Notes under the pieces: generated by a model
The model's input: the letters and a program-made list of their open reading frames with translations, nothing else
What the model was told of the DNA's origin: nothing
Databases searched by the model: none
In this document: piece after piece, positions 10,766 to 19,892 of the stretch
How the letters are laid out: every line of letters begins with the position of its first letter
How positions within the stretch are numbered: the first letter of the stretch is position 1
NCBI RefSeq assembly: GCF_006716355.1
Contig: NZ_VFOW01000001.1
Span: 2,232,001 to 2,296,000 of the forward strand
Length of the DNA: 64,000 nt
Direction: 5' to 3'
Source of the DNA: Stackebrandtia endophytica
Lineage (GTDB): Bacteria > Actinomycetota > Actinomycetes > Mycobacteriales > Micromonosporaceae
Position numbers and translations under genes: made by a program

Positions 10766-11452
10766 TCACCGTCGCCGCTGCCTACGCTGCGACACCACCT
10801 CGCCGTCGGCCATGGTGATGACGGTGTCGGCCACGGCGATCACGGTCGGGTCGTGGCTGGTGATGACGACGGTCGCCCCGGTTCGGGCGTACTCGATCAA
10901 GACGTCCAGGACTATGCCGACTCGGCCGGCGTCCAACTGCCCTGTCGGCTCGTCGGCCAGCAGCACCGCCGGTTCCAGTCGCAGCGCCCGGGCCAACGCG
11001 GTTCGCTGTTGCTCGCCGCCGGAGGTCTGGGCGGGGAAGCGGTCGGCCAGGTGCGACAGTTCGAGGCGTTCCAACCAGACTCGGGTGTTCTTCTCGTCGG
11101 CAAGGTGTTCCGGCAGCGGCTCCCGAGACAACTGCACCGGCAGTTGTACGTTCTGGGCGATGGTGAGCTCGTCCAGCAGGACCAGTGCCTGCGGGAGGTA
11201 GCCCATCCGCCGCCAGTTCAGTTCCGGCGCGGTCACTCCCGACAGCGAGTCACCGAAGGAGACTGAGCCGCTGTCGACGTGGTCGTGACCACCCATGATG
11301 GACAGCAGGGTGGTCTTCCCCGAACCCGACGGCCCGGCCAGGACGGTCAGTTCTCCGGGGAGGAATTCGATGTCGACGCCGCGCAGCGCCGGTGGCGTGC
11401 CGATTCCACCGTGGGTCTTGTGAACGTCGACTACCTCGATGGTGACGGTCAT
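10766..11452 (-). CDS. ABC transporter ATP-binding protein (LolD/MacB type)
   Basis: This 228-residue ATPase has Walker A GPSGSGKTT at residues 40-48, Q-loop GYLPQALVLL, signature SGGEQQRTALARAL, Walker B VLLADEP and switch His in VVITSHD. The type matches LolD/MacB ATPases that serve FtsX-like mechanotransmission permeases. Its ATG overlaps the stop of the preceding ATPase gene by ATGA, showing translational coupling. The operon order is permease, ATPase, ATPase, and the two ATPases probably form a heterodimer on the single large permease. The small peptide gene at 10468-10620 follows downstream and may be a cargo or signal. Confidence 0.9.
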   Translation of the reverse strand: MTVTIEVVDVHKTHGGIGTPPALRGVDIEFLPGELTVLAGPSGSGKTTLLSIMGGHDHVDSGSVSFGDSLSGVTAPELNWRRMGYLPQALVLLDELTIAQNVQLPVQLSREPLPEHLADEKNTRVWLERLELSHLADRFPAQTSGGEQQRTALARALRLEPAVLLADEPTGQLDAGRVGIVLDVLIEYARTGATVVITSHDPTVIAVADTVITMADGEVVSQRRQRRR

Positions 11453-12120
11453 CTGGTCACCCTTCCCTCGTTGAGTCGATGTGTCAGGTCGGCGCGTTGC
11501 GCGGTGAGAGGGTCGTGAGTGCTCACCATGATGGTCAAGCCGCTGTCCCGCAATGTTTCCAGGGTATCCAGCACCTGCTCGCCGACACGGTGATCCAACT
11601 GCCCGGTCGGTTCGTCGAGCAGCAGCAGGTCGCTGCGCCCCAGGGCGGCGAACCCGATCGCAACGCGCTGTTGTTCACCGCCGGACAGTTGCCGGGGGCG
11701 GTGGGAGGCCAAGGCGGCGAGGCCGAGTTGCTCCAGCAACCGTCTCGGTTTCACACGGGATCGGCTCATCGCCACGGCCATGTCGAAGTGTTGCTCCACC
11801 GTCATGTGGTCGATGAGGTTGTCGGCCGGGTTCTGCCGCACGTACCCGACGCGGTGGCGGCGCAGTTTCCCGCGCCGACGTGCCGACGCCGTCGTTGTGT
11901 CCACTCCGGATACTCGCACCTCTCCGGCGTCGGCCCGGTCCAGACAACCGAGCAGGCGCAGCAGCGTCGACTTACCCGACCCGGACGGACCGACCAACGC
12001 CACGATGGCACCGCGAGTCACCGACAAGTCGAGGTCCCGAAGAACCGGTGAATCGTCGGCGGGCGACAGATAGCTGTACCGGACGCCGGTACATTCAACG
12101 ATCGAATCATCCCGTGTCAC
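11449..12120 (-). CDS. ABC transporter ATP-binding protein (LolD/MacB type)
   Basis: The second ATPase of the operon has 223 residues, with Walker A GPSGSGKST at 44-52, signature LSGGEQQRVAIGFAALG, Walker [13 protein letters not shown] and switch motif MVSTHD. It begins at GTG 12120, 14 bases inside the end of the permease gene, and ends in a 4-base overlap with the next ATPase, so all three are co-translated. Both ATPases look catalytically complete, so there is no sign of a degenerate site. Its role is to power the FtsX-type permease. Confidence 0.9.
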   Translation of the reverse strand: MTRDDSIVECTGVRYSYLSPADDSPVLRDLDLSVTRGAIVALVGPSGSGKSTLLRLLGCLDRADAGEVRVSGVDTTTASARRRGKLRRHRVGYVRQNPADNLIDHMTVEQHFDMAVAMSRSRVKPRRLLEQLGLAALASHRPRQLSGGEQQRVAIGFAALGRSDLLLLDEPTGQLDHRVGEQVLDTLETLRDSGLTIMVSTHDPLTAQRADLTHRLNEGRVTR

Positions 12121-14899
12121 GCAACACCTCCGAGGGTTTCGCCGCGGCGATGCGGCTGTGAGCCAACCATGCCGATGCCAGCACGGTGATCAGGATCGCG
12201 GCGATCAGCCAGGCCACCGACTGGTTCGGCATCGACAGGACGGTCCCGGGTGCCCGGATGGCGTCGACGTCGAAGTCGGCGCCCATAACCGCGACCAGAA
12301 CCGCTGCGGTCGCCACGCCGCAGGTGACGCCGACGATCAACAGTGAACCGATCTCCCGCAGCAACGCCAGCCAATGGACTCGACCTCGCAAACCCATGCG
12401 CCGCATCATGACGAACGCGCGCCGGTTGGCGGCCGATCGTGATTCCAGTCGCAACAGGATTCCCACCACGACCACGACGGCCGTCAACAGCGAGACCCAG
12501 AGTAGATAGTCCATCGATCCGACGAGTGCCTGCTTTGGAGAACCCGTGTAGCGTTCGCCCGCCAACCGGATCCCCGCCTCCGGGTACTCACCGTCCACGA
12601 TGGCACTGACGGTAGCGACCTCGGAGGTCGATATCCACCATTGATGCGCGTTGACCCGAGACAGTTCGGCGGGCAGATACTCGTCGGAGATCAACACGAC
12701 CGGATGCCCGCGCCGTTTGCCGGGGAGGTCGGAGACAACGGCGACGTCGACCTCCGCCTCGGTCGAACCAGGAAGTTTCAACGTGCCGATGCCGTCGGTG
12801 AGCAGGTCACTGCCGCCGGCCACCACCGGGATCGCGCCATCAGAACCGGGCCGACCGAGCAACTCGGTGACGTCGGCCTCCGCGAGCAGATCGGCGGTGT
12901 CCGAGGCCTGGACGAAGGTCGCCACATCCACATAGAGCACACTCACCTGAATGCGGTTCAGTGAGAGGTTGTCGATGCGGGTGACGGGAGTGGCCGTCCC
13001 CACTGCGGCGATCTCATCGAGTATCGGGGTCGCCTCGTCGAAGTCGACGACCATCTCGGCCCCGATCTCGGAGCGGGCCTGCGCGTCGATGGTCGCGCCA
13101 ACCGATGCCGATGCCACGATGGCGTAACCGGCCAACGCCGTCGGCACCGTGATCGCGGCGAGCATCACCGCACTGGCCGCCCGGTCACGTCGAATCCTCG
13201 CCGCCGCGATGAATCCGCTGAACTGCTTCGGTTCACGTCGGGTTCGGCCCCACCACCAGCGAGCAGCCCTGGCCACCAGCATCGCGAACGTCGCCGCGGC
13301 CAACAACGGCACCAGGAACACCCGCCCCGGCAACTGCTCCACCTGCCCGATCCGATCAGCCGCCTCACCCGCCGTGACAATCGTCGAATCATCCATGAGG
13401 AACCACGCGACAACCGCGAACCCGGCCGGCACCAACTCCCACGGCAATCTCCCCACGAGTCGACGACGCCCGGCGGGAGCCGGTTCGGCGAATCGGGCGG
13501 CCGATCGAGACGACGCCACACCCATGGTCAGCAGGGCCGCCACCAAGACCGAGGCGGTGAACAGCAATGCCCACAGTGAGGCGGTTCGGTCGAGGACCGC
13601 CGAGGGTGCCCAGAACCGCGTCGAGTATTGGCACAGCGCGTACCCGACGGCACCACCGAAAAGCACTGCGGGCAATGCCTCCAACGCACCCTTGACACCC
13701 ACCATGCTCGGCGACACGCCCCGCCCGATCAGAACGGCGAGCTCTACGCGTCGGCGCCTCACCCACAGCACCGCACCTGCAGCCACAATGCACAGACCTA
13801 TCAGGACCGCAGCAGTGGAGACCACCGAGACCGGCACGCGCAGCGTGTCCCCTATCAACGTCGCGCGGTCGAAGAAACGGGGAAGACTCGCGTGCGCGGT
13901 AACGGATTCGTCAACCTGCACCGGATACGTGGCGACGGCGTCGACCTGCACGGCTTCCACCGCGTCGGACAGCTCCGATGCGATCTTCCCGGCTTCGTCC
14001 ACGGCGGGTACGCCGGCCAGGTCGTATCGCAGGATGACGACCACTTCGGCGTCCCACTGCCCCGCCAGCGTCCAGAAGTTTTCCTCATCGACCATTACCG
14101 TGGGGTACCAGGTAAGTTCGGGCATGGCGTCGTACTGCAGCATGTCCTGGAGGTAGCACCAGTCCTTCGACGCCGACTCGTTTCGGTTCAACGTCCGGTA
14201 GGTGCCGGCGACGGGCATGTCCACATCGACGGCTTCGGCCCCCGGTGCGAAGGTGTCCTCGACCTTGATGGGGACCATGTTTCCGTCCTCGTCGAGGACC
14301 ATTTGTTGGTCGGTATACGCCTTCATGGATGAGGTTGACACTGTGACGGCGTCACCGGCCTCGGCACTGATCTTCAGGTCGTCCGGAATCCACACACCGT
14401 CGCCGGAATCACCGGACAACGGTTCAATGTGGTCAAGCACACCGTCCCGATAGACCACGAAGGCTCGTTCCCGCTGACCGCTCGGGTCGGTCAAGTAGTA
14501 ATTGGGAGCGTCTTCCGACGATTCGAGGCTGCCGAGTGTCAAGGTCCGCTCGATCGGTCCTATGCCGTCGATGTCGGCGATCTCCGCCTCGACCTTGTCG
14601 GCGAGCGCGGCCACCTCCTCCGGCGTGGATCCACTCAGGACTCGGGTGGCGACGGTGCCGTCATTGGTGAGCGACATGTCGCCCAGCAGCATGGTGCGAG
14701 CCTCGAAGCCGCTGACCTCATCACAGCGGTCGTCGAACTGTTGCTGCATGGAGGCGCTTTGTGAGGCTGACAGCAGCAACGGGGTTCCTGCCGCCGGCAG
14801 CACCGCCACCATGGTCGCCGTCGCCAAGGCGATCGCGACTCCGGGGCGTTTGAACAGGAGCAGGGGCGCCTTGACCCAGGGTCGGCTTCGATTCAACAA
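12107..14899 (-). CDS. FtsX/MacB-type ABC transporter permease
   Basis: This large membrane protein has 930 residues. There is one membrane helix near residues 17-38, then a long extracytoplasmic domain to about 345, a cluster of helices (350-520, including VVSTAAVLIGLCIVAAG), a second extracytoplasmic domain (about 600-790) and three C-terminal helices ending in LIAAILITVLASAWLAHSRI. This duplicated FtsX layout is common in actinobacterial lipoprotein, peptide or antibiotic exporters. The start is TTG 14899 (a second TTG follows immediately), with a purine-rich AGAAAGAG stretch upstream. It is the first gene of the ABC operon; the palindrome at 14936-14986 lies in its promoter region. The substrate is unknown. 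Confidence 0.85.
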   Translation of the reverse strand: MLNRSRPWVKAPLLLFKRPGVAIALATATMVAVLPAAGTPLLLSASQSASMQQQFDDRCDEVSGFEARTMLLGDMSLTNDGTVATRVLSGSTPEEVAALADKVEAEIADIDGIGPIERTLTLGSLESSEDAPNYYLTDPSGQRERAFVVYRDGVLDHIEPLSGDSGDGVWIPDDLKISAEAGDAVTVSTSSMKAYTDQQMVLDEDGNMVPIKVEDTFAPGAEAVDVDMPVAGTYRTLNRNESASKDWCYLQDMLQYDAMPELTWYPTVMVDEENFWTLAGQWDAEVVVILRYDLAGVPAVDEAGKIASELSDAVEAVQVDAVATYPVQVDESVTAHASLPRFFDRATLIGDTLRVPVSVVSTAAVLIGLCIVAAGAVLWVRRRRVELAVLIGRGVSPSMVGVKGALEALPAVLFGGAVGYALCQYSTRFWAPSAVLDRTASLWALLFTASVLVAALLTMGVASSRSAARFAEPAPAGRRRLVGRLPWELVPAGFAVVAWFLMDDSTIVTAGEAADRIGQVEQLPGRVFLVPLLAAATFAMLVARAARWWWGRTRREPKQFSGFIAAARIRRDRAASAVMLAAITVPTALAGYAIVASASVGATIDAQARSEIGAEMVVDFDEATPILDEIAAVGTATPVTRIDNLSLNRIQVSVLYVDVATFVQASDTADLLAEADVTELLGRPGSDGAIPVVAGGSDLLTDGIGTLKLPGSTEAEVDVAVVSDLPGKRRGHPVVLISDEYLPAELSRVNAHQWWISTSEVATVSAIVDGEYPEAGIRLAGERYTGSPKQALVGSMDYLLWVSLLTAVVVVVGILLRLESRSAANRRAFVMMRRMGLRGRVHWLALLREIGSLLIVGVTCGVATAAVLVAVMGADFDVDAIRAPGTVLSMPNQSVAWLIAAILITVLASAWLAHSRIAAAKPSEVLRDTG

Positions 14900-14935
14900 A
14901 ACGAACGACCACTCTTTCTAGAGCCATGTCTGGTT

Positions 14936-14986
14936 GTCGCACGGGACGGCACACGGCTGGGGCGGCGTCGTCGTCTCCCGTGCGAC
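14936..14986. promoter_or_regulatory. Inverted repeat upstream of the FtsX-type ABC operon
   Basis: GTCGCACGGGA (14936-14946) and TCCCGTGCGAC (14976-14986) form perfect 11-bp arms 29 bp apart, beginning 37 bp upstream of the permease start. It could be an operator or a long-loop RNA hairpin in the leader. The rest of the 14900-15201 gap shows no gene. Confidence 0.45.
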
Positions 14987-15201
14987 ACCGGTCCGTATCA
15001 GTGCTTCCCGTGGGGTGGTGGCATTCGATGTTACGGGAATGATCCCGCCCACCAATTGACCGAATGGACCGTTATTAGGCTCCGTTCGTCAGGCAACCTC
15101 CGACGAGGTCCATTGCGTTGCAACATATTCGCCGCTTCGCACGGTATTGACCGGACTCACTTGGATTCCGACATGGACGATATGTCGCGACCGGAACCCG
15201 G

Positions 15202-15687
15202 TCACCGCTTCAACGGTTTGATCATGATCAAGGCGTCCTTATTGCTCGGTTGGTAGTAACCGCGCCTGACTCCGGCGGCCTCGAATCCGAAGGCGTCGTA
15301 CATCGCCTGCGCCGGATGGTTGTCGGTGGCCACCTCCAGAGCGATCTGGTAGCAACCGCGCCGGGTCGCCTCGTCGATGAGGTCGCGCAGGAGGGTCGCA
15401 CCGATGCCGCGTCGTTGAGCGCGACCGGCGACGGCGATGTTGTTGACCCACGCCTCATCGCCGGCTACGGCGAGGCCCGCGTAGCCGACGACGCGGTCCC
15501 CGTCGAGTGCGGCCCGGTAGTAGTGGCCGGCGGCGAGCTCCGACCAGAACATGCCCCGGCTCCACGCCTCGTTGCCGAACAGTTCGAGCTCGATCGGAAT
15601 CAGTTCGTCGATGTGCCACCAACGCAACTGTTCGATGTGCACGATGTCACCAGCGTGATCGGCGATGGCGCGTTCCTCCTGTTCCAC
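15202..15687 (-). CDS. rimI: Ribosomal protein S18 alanine N-acetyltransferase
   Basis: This 161-residue GNAT acetyltransferase has the acetyl-CoA-binding motif RAQRRGIGATLLRDL, preceded by VVGYAGLAVAGDEAWVNNIAV and followed by ALEVATDNHPAQAMYDAFGF, the RimI arrangement. RimI acetylates the N-terminal Ala of ribosomal protein S18; actinobacterial RimI may have a broader range. The start is GTG 15687. It sits 12 bp after tsaB, as in most actinobacteria. In many relatives tsaD follows rimI, but here the run ends with rimI and tsaD is not in the window. Confidence 0.92.
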   Translation of the reverse strand: MEQEERAIADHAGDIVHIEQLRWWHIDELIPIELELFGNEAWSRGMFWSELAAGHYYRAALDGDRVVGYAGLAVAGDEAWVNNIAVAGRAQRRGIGATLLRDLIDEATRRGCYQIALEVATDNHPAQAMYDAFGFEAAGVRRGYYQPSNKDALIMIKPLKR

Positions 15688-15699
15688 GTCCGTCGGCGG

Positions 15700-16371
15700 C
15701 TACAGCCGCTGCTGTTTTCCGTTGACGTGGACGTCGGGTCGTCGCAGGTAGAGCGGTGTGAGCGGCTCGGTGGGGGCCTTGACGCGGACGCGGTCGGCCG
15801 CCAACTCGGCGAAGGCCCACGCGGGCGGGAATCGGGGAGTCTCCAGCGCCTCGGGGAAATGCTGCGGGTACAGCAGAGTACCGTCGCCGGCCAGATGTGC
15901 GGCCTCGGCGATGTGGGACTGCAACCGGTCGGGCTTCTCGACCTCCGGTCCGTGCAGTCGCCGTCCCTCCTCATCATACAGTCCCCAGTAGACTTCTTTA
16001 CGGCGGGCGTCGGTGGCGACCAGGATGCGGCCGGGTTCCTCGACCGACCGCGCCGCCGCCAGTCCCAACGCATCCAGCGAGCACACCCCGTACGCCGGGA
16101 TGCCCAGCGCGTCGGCCATCGAGGCCGCGGTGACCAGACCGACCCGCAGGCCGGTGAAGGGTCCCGGCCCCAGGCCCACCACGATCGCAGCGAGGTCGCC
16201 GGGCACCGCCGCGGCGTCTTTGAGCGAGGCGTCGATCATCGGCGCCAGTCGCTCACCGTGTCCACGCGCGTCCACGACGGCGTGGTCACCCTTGGAGGCC
16301 ACCGTCTCGGCCACCTCGAATACACCGGCGGTCACCGAGGGGGTGGCGGTGTCGATCACCAGGGTCAGCAT
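15700..16371 (-). CDS. tsaB: tRNA t6A biosynthesis protein TsaB
   Basis: This 223-residue member of the ASKHA fold partners TsaD and TsaE in making N6-threonylcarbamoyladenosine at tRNA position 37. It begins MLTLVIDTATPSVTAGV and has GLGPGPFTGLRVGLVTA near residue 70, the family hallmarks. Its start overlaps the tsaE stop, and rimI follows after 12 bp, indicating a single operon. Length is normal. Confidence 0.94.
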   Translation of the reverse strand: MLTLVIDTATPSVTAGVFEVAETVASKGDHAVVDARGHGERLAPMIDASLKDAAAVPGDLAAIVVGLGPGPFTGLRVGLVTAASMADALGIPAYGVCSLDALGLAAARSVEEPGRILVATDARRKEVYWGLYDEEGRRLHGPEVEKPDRLQSHIAEAAHLAGDGTLLYPQHFPEALETPRFPPAWAFAELAADRVRVKAPTEPLTPLYLRRPDVHVNGKQQRL

Positions 16372-16826
16372 GTGTCACCGGTTTCCAGTCGTTCCAAACG
16401 GTTCACCCAGTCACCACCGTGGGCGGTGACGGTCACTTCACGGACGTCGTCGTCGCGTCGGTCGAGTTCGATCAACAGGTGCGCGTCCGACAGTTGTTCG
16501 GCCAGGCCGACACCCCACTCGATGACTGTCACCGAGTCCGGCAGGGACGCGTCGAGATCGAGGTCGTCGAGTTCATCCACACCGGACAGCCGATATGCGT
16601 CCACATGCACCAGTGGTATGGCGCCCCGGTGGACGCGGGCGATGATGAAGGTCGGGCTGGTGACCGCACCCTCGACCTCAAGTCCGGCACCGATTCCCTG
16701 CGTCAAGGCGGTCTTACCGGCACCCAGTGGTCCGGACAAGACGATGAGGTCGCCCGGCTTCAACACCGACGCCAGTCGGACACCGAACGCATGAGTGTCC
16801 TCCGGTGTCGCCAACAGCAGTTTCAC
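16365..16826 (-). CDS. tsaE: tRNA t6A biosynthesis ATPase TsaE
   Basis: This 153-residue P-loop ATPase energises the TsaB-TsaD complex. The Walker A motif GPLGAGKT is at residues 32-39, followed by TSPTFIIARVH, HVDAYRLSG and VIEWGVGLAE, all diagnostic. The start is GTG 16826, whose last bases form a GTGA overlap with the stop of the upstream hydrolase gene; a longer frame from 16946 would add 40 residues inside that hydrolase and is not supported. Its end overlaps tsaB by seven bases. Confidence 0.94.
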   Translation of the reverse strand: MKLLLATPEDTHAFGVRLASVLKPGDLIVLSGPLGAGKTALTQGIGAGLEVEGAVTSPTFIIARVHRGAIPLVHVDAYRLSGVDELDDLDLDASLPDSVTVIEWGVGLAEQLSDAHLLIELDRRDDDVREVTVTAHGGDWVNRLERLETGDTC

Positions 16827-18031
16827 TGTTCTCCATCCTTCGAGGGGCCATCGGATCGGGGGTTCTTCGCCCGGCGCCGCCACCGGCGCGGCCGGGAACC
16901 GGGGGTCTCGTCCAAGACGTCCTCGGCCCCGCTGTTGGTGACGCACGCGTCGATGAACTTCAGCAGTGCCGGCGACACCTCCTCCGGTTTCTCCAGCAGC
17001 GCCACGTGTCCGGCCTGCGGGATCATGAGCAACCGTGCGTGGGGCAGCGCCTCGGCCAGCTCCACCGAATGCGACGCCGGGGTGAACTGGTCGTCGGAGC
17101 CGCTGGAGATCAACACCGGAATGTCGGCGAACGCCGTCAACGAGGCGTGCTCGTCGTGTTCCAACAGGGTCTTGGTGAAACCGATGACCGTCTTGATCGG
17201 AGTCTCGGTGTTCATCTTCTCGACATAGGACACCAGCGCGGGTGACGGATCGGGCACCGCGAACCCGTAGCGACGGGTCAACAGCCAGGCCAGGTCTCCG
17301 GCGATGCGGCGCACCCGGTCGATGGTCCCCGGCGTCATGGCCACCGCGCGGCTGAACACCGGCAGCAGCAGTCGGCGGGTTCGGGCCAGCGCCCGGGGTG
17401 CTCCGAAGGAGACCTTGTCCAAGCCACCAGCCGATGTGGACAACAGGACGGCACCGGTGACCCGTTTGGCGAACACCTCCGGCTGTCGCCGCGAGTACGC
17501 CATGATCGTCATGGCACCCATGGAGTGCCCCACCAGGATGACCGGCCCCTGCGGCACGACGTGCCGGATTACCGAGTCCAAGGTGTCGGACAGGGCGTCC
17601 ATGTCGTATTCGGCGACCGGCAGTTCACCGGAGCGGCCGTGGCCGGGCTGGTCGTAGAACACGCCCCGCACCGGAAGATGCGACTCGGTCAACGCCCGCC
17701 GTTGAAAGTGGAACGTCCCCTGGTCCAGGCAGTAACCGTGGACGAAGACCACGGTGGCCCTCACCCGCTCCGGGTGCCCGGCGGTCTCCTCGGTCGCTAC
17801 CGTCTCCACTCGCACCGCGACCTGATCCGGGGTCGTCACCATCCGCACCGAATCGGCCGGAAGCTCCCCGAACGGTTCGTCGGCGTGCGGATCGTCGGAA
17901 TCACGGCGAGCCTTGTTCACCAGATACCTTTCCGTGGCCACCCCCGCGGCTAGACCGGCCGCGGCCAAACCCGCGATCGCACCGATCAACCCCGCCCTAC
18001 GCGCCCTCCGTCTGGGCTCGGACATACTCAC
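16823..18031 (-). CDS. Alpha/beta hydrolase with N-terminal membrane anchor
   Basis: This 402-residue protein opens with basic residues and a hydrophobic helix (AGLIGAIAGLAAAGLAAGVA, about 13-32), suggesting a membrane anchor. The hydrolase domain follows, with VFVHGYCLDQGTFHF forming the oxyanion region, nucleophile elbow GHSMGAMT near residue 170, an acid in SSGSDDQFTP, and a His in PQAGHVALLEKPEE. It always sits between alr and tsaE in actinobacteria but its substrate is not known. The start is GTG 18031, overlapping the alr stop; ATG 18025 is two codons inside. A basic C-terminal tail (RPRRWRRRAKNPR) is unusual for the fold. Confidence 0.87.
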   Translation of the reverse strand: MSMSEPRRRARRAGLIGAIAGLAAAGLAAGVATERYLVNKARRDSDDPHADEPFGELPADSVRMVTTPDQVAVRVETVATEETAGHPERVRATVVFVHGYCLDQGTFHFQRRALTESHLPVRGVFYDQPGHGRSGELPVAEYDMDALSDTLDSVIRHVVPQGPVILVGHSMGAMTIMAYSRRQPEVFAKRVTGAVLLSTSAGGLDKVSFGAPRALARTRRLLLPVFSRAVAMTPGTIDRVRRIAGDLAWLLTRRYGFAVPDPSPALVSYVEKMNTETPIKTVIGFTKTLLEHDEHASLTAFADIPVLISSGSDDQFTPASHSVELAEALPHARLLMIPQAGHVALLEKPEEVSPALLKFIDACVTNSGAEDVLDETPGSRPRRWRRRAKNPRSDGPSKDGEQ

Positions 18032-19212
18032 GCCACCGCCCCGACATATCGACGATCGACCCGGGCTCCCACCGAGGTCAGGATCTCGTAACTGATGGTG
18101 TCGTGCCAGGCCGCCCAGTCGTCGGCGGTCACCGTCTCGGCTCCGAAGAACTCGACGACGTCGCCGGGGGCCACCGGCCGGTCACCACAGTCGATGACCA
18201 CCTGGTCCATACAGACCCTGCCGCGAATCGGCACCCGCTCACCCGCCAACGACACCTCCGCCAGATTGGACGTCGACCGGGGAATGCCGTCGGCGTACCC
18301 CAACGGTGCGATCGCGACGGTGGTCTCCCGGTCGGTGACATGGGTGCGACCATATGAGATGCCGTGACCGGCCGGCAACCGTTTCACCTGAGTCAGTCGG
18401 GCGCGCAACGTCATCGCCGGGCGCAGTCCATAGTCACGACCGGGAATCGGCGAGTAGCCGTACACCGCGATACCGGGACGGACCAGGTCGAAATGGGTGC
18501 CCGGTTCGGTGAGCATCGCCGCCGAATTTGCCAGGTGACGCCACCGCGGGGAGAGACCGGCCGCGGCGACCGCCGCCAGGAAGCGGTCGAACGCCTCGCG
18601 TTGCGCCGTGTTGTTGGGGTGGCCGGGTTCGTCGGCGCAGGCCAGGTGGCTCCATACTCCGACGATCTCGACCTTGCCGTTGGCCTGGGCCTTGGCGGCC
18701 TGTTCGACGAAGGCACCCCACTGGGGTTCGGGCACCCCGCCGCGGCCCATCCCGGTGTCGGCCTCCAGGTGGACCCGGGCGGGTCGGGTGGCGGCGGTGG
18801 CGGCGAACTCGGTCAACTGTTCCCGAGACGATGCGGCCAGGTCGACCTCGGCGTCGATGGCCGGAGCCAGGTCCAGGCCCGGCGCTATCAGCCAGGCCAG
18901 CACCGGTGCGTTGACTCCGTTGACGCGCAGGGTCATCGCCTCGGCGACGGTCGCGACTCCCAATGCGGCCGCGTCGGCGGCCAGGCAGGCACGCGCGACG
19001 GGTACCAGACCGTGCCCGTATCCGTCGGCCTTGACCGCCGGCATGATCCCCGCGTCGGTTCGTGCCGCGAGGTTAGATACGTTGGCGCTGATGGCATCCA
19101 GGTCGACGAGCGCTTCGGCTTGAAAGTCTCGCAGCGGTTTCATCCGCGCGAAACCCGCTGTGTCGACCTGCCAAGAGTCAAGGGCTGCCGACACCTCACC
19201 CTGAAAAGACAT
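18028..19212 (-). CDS. alr: Alanine racemase
   Basis: This PLP enzyme interconverts L- and D-alanine for peptidoglycan. The PLP lysine is in MPAVKADGYGHG (about residue 61 from the chosen start), the catalytic Tyr lies in GHGISYGRTHV, and the second half has RVCMDQVVIDCGD. ATG 19212 gives 394 residues; ATG 19143 gives 371, nearer to typical length, and a start at 19278 is also open. None has a strong ribosome site, so the start is uncertain. The gene is translationally coupled to the downstream hydrolase. Confidence 0.92.
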   Translation of the reverse strand: MSFQGEVSAALDSWQVDTAGFARMKPLRDFQAEALVDLDAISANVSNLAARTDAGIMPAVKADGYGHGLVPVARACLAADAAALGVATVAEAMTLRVNGVNAPVLAWLIAPGLDLAPAIDAEVDLAASSREQLTEFAATAATRPARVHLEADTGMGRGGVPEPQWGAFVEQAAKAQANGKVEIVGVWSHLACADEPGHPNNTAQREAFDRFLAAVAAAGLSPRWRHLANSAAMLTEPGTHFDLVRPGIAVYGYSPIPGRDYGLRPAMTLRARLTQVKRLPAGHGISYGRTHVTDRETTVAIAPLGYADGIPRSTSNLAEVSLAGERVPIRGRVCMDQVVIDCGDRPVAPGDVVEFFGAETVTADDWAAWHDTISYEILTSVGARVDRRYVGAVA

Positions 19213-19308
19213 GCCCACCAGATTACGTTCCGCGTGCCCCGGGCCCTGCGGCGGCGCGGCCAGCCGGGTGCAAATCACTCGAATAATTCGCCCGACGGTG
19301 CCCTCGGC

Positions 19309-19698
19309 TCACACGTCGGGGGCTTCGCCGACCTCCCGCACCTGAATCGGAATGTTCAACGGCTTCCCGCCGCGTCCCGGTGCCGTCGAGATCATCGCGG
19401 CGATGTCGGCAACCTGGTCGAAGGTGTCGGTCTCGATGATCCAGAACCCGGCCAGGAACTCCTTGTCGTCCGGGAACGGCCCGCCGGAGACGGTGGGCGA
19501 GCCGTCGCCGGCGGCTCGCACGATCTTGGCGTCACGCGGGGAGGCCAGCCCCTCGGCGGTGACGAACGCGTCGGAGGCGGCGAGCCGCTCGTTGACCTCG
19601 GTCATGAACTGCACGTGAGCTCGGATCTCCTCCTTGGTCCAGGCGTCCATCGCCTCGTAGTCCTCGGTGGTTCCGGTCATCATCAGCATGTATTTCAT
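19309..19698 (-). CDS. YCII-related (DGPF) domain protein
   Basis: This 129-residue soluble protein of the YCII/DGPF family begins MKYMLMMTGTTEDYEAMD. It contains GGPFPDDKEFLAGFWIIE, the family's characteristic segment. These ferredoxin-like-fold proteins are often linked to ECF sigma factors, but none is visible here and the function is unknown. ATG 19698 is chosen because GAGGGA lies eight bases before it; extending upstream would run through the dispersed palindrome at 19799-19836. It lies between nnr and alr, interrupting the otherwise conserved housekeeping run. Confidence 0.88.
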   Translation of the reverse strand: MKYMLMMTGTTEDYEAMDAWTKEEIRAHVQFMTEVNERLAASDAFVTAEGLASPRDAKIVRAAGDGSPTVSGGPFPDDKEFLAGFWIIETDTFDQVADIAAMISTAPGRGGKPLNIPIQVREVGEAPDV

Positions 19699-19798
19699 GT
19701 GCTTTCCCTCCCTCGCTCCGGTGGCCACTCTCGTCGGCCCCTCGACATCATCGCCGGAGTCGGGCCGCGTGGTTGCCGGTTTGGCGCAGTCGATACCC

Positions 19799-19836
19799 CT
19801 GCATACGCTGCGCTTTTCCGGAAGCACCGGTATGCC
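19799..19836. repeat. Dispersed imperfect palindrome, copy 2
   Basis: GCATAC (19801-19806) and GTATGC (19830-19835) flank GCTGCGCTTTTCCGGAAGC. Read on the minus strand it aligns with the element at 2049-2090 over about 40 bases, sharing GCATACCGG and CAGCGTATGCAGGG. It lies in the gap between nnr and the YCII gene. Confidence 0.6.
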
Positions 19837-19892
19837 CCGCCATGCGATCCACCGACCGCCGCTCACGACGAACGGGGTTCAAGGACAGCCCC

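Noticed and set aside
14721-14954. Alternative frame overlapping the permease start
   Set aside because: Out of frame with the permease and without membrane or domain features.
15250-16794. 514-codon plus-strand frame across rimI-tsaB-tsaE
   Set aside because: Runs antisense through three well-identified genes with no homology-like features.
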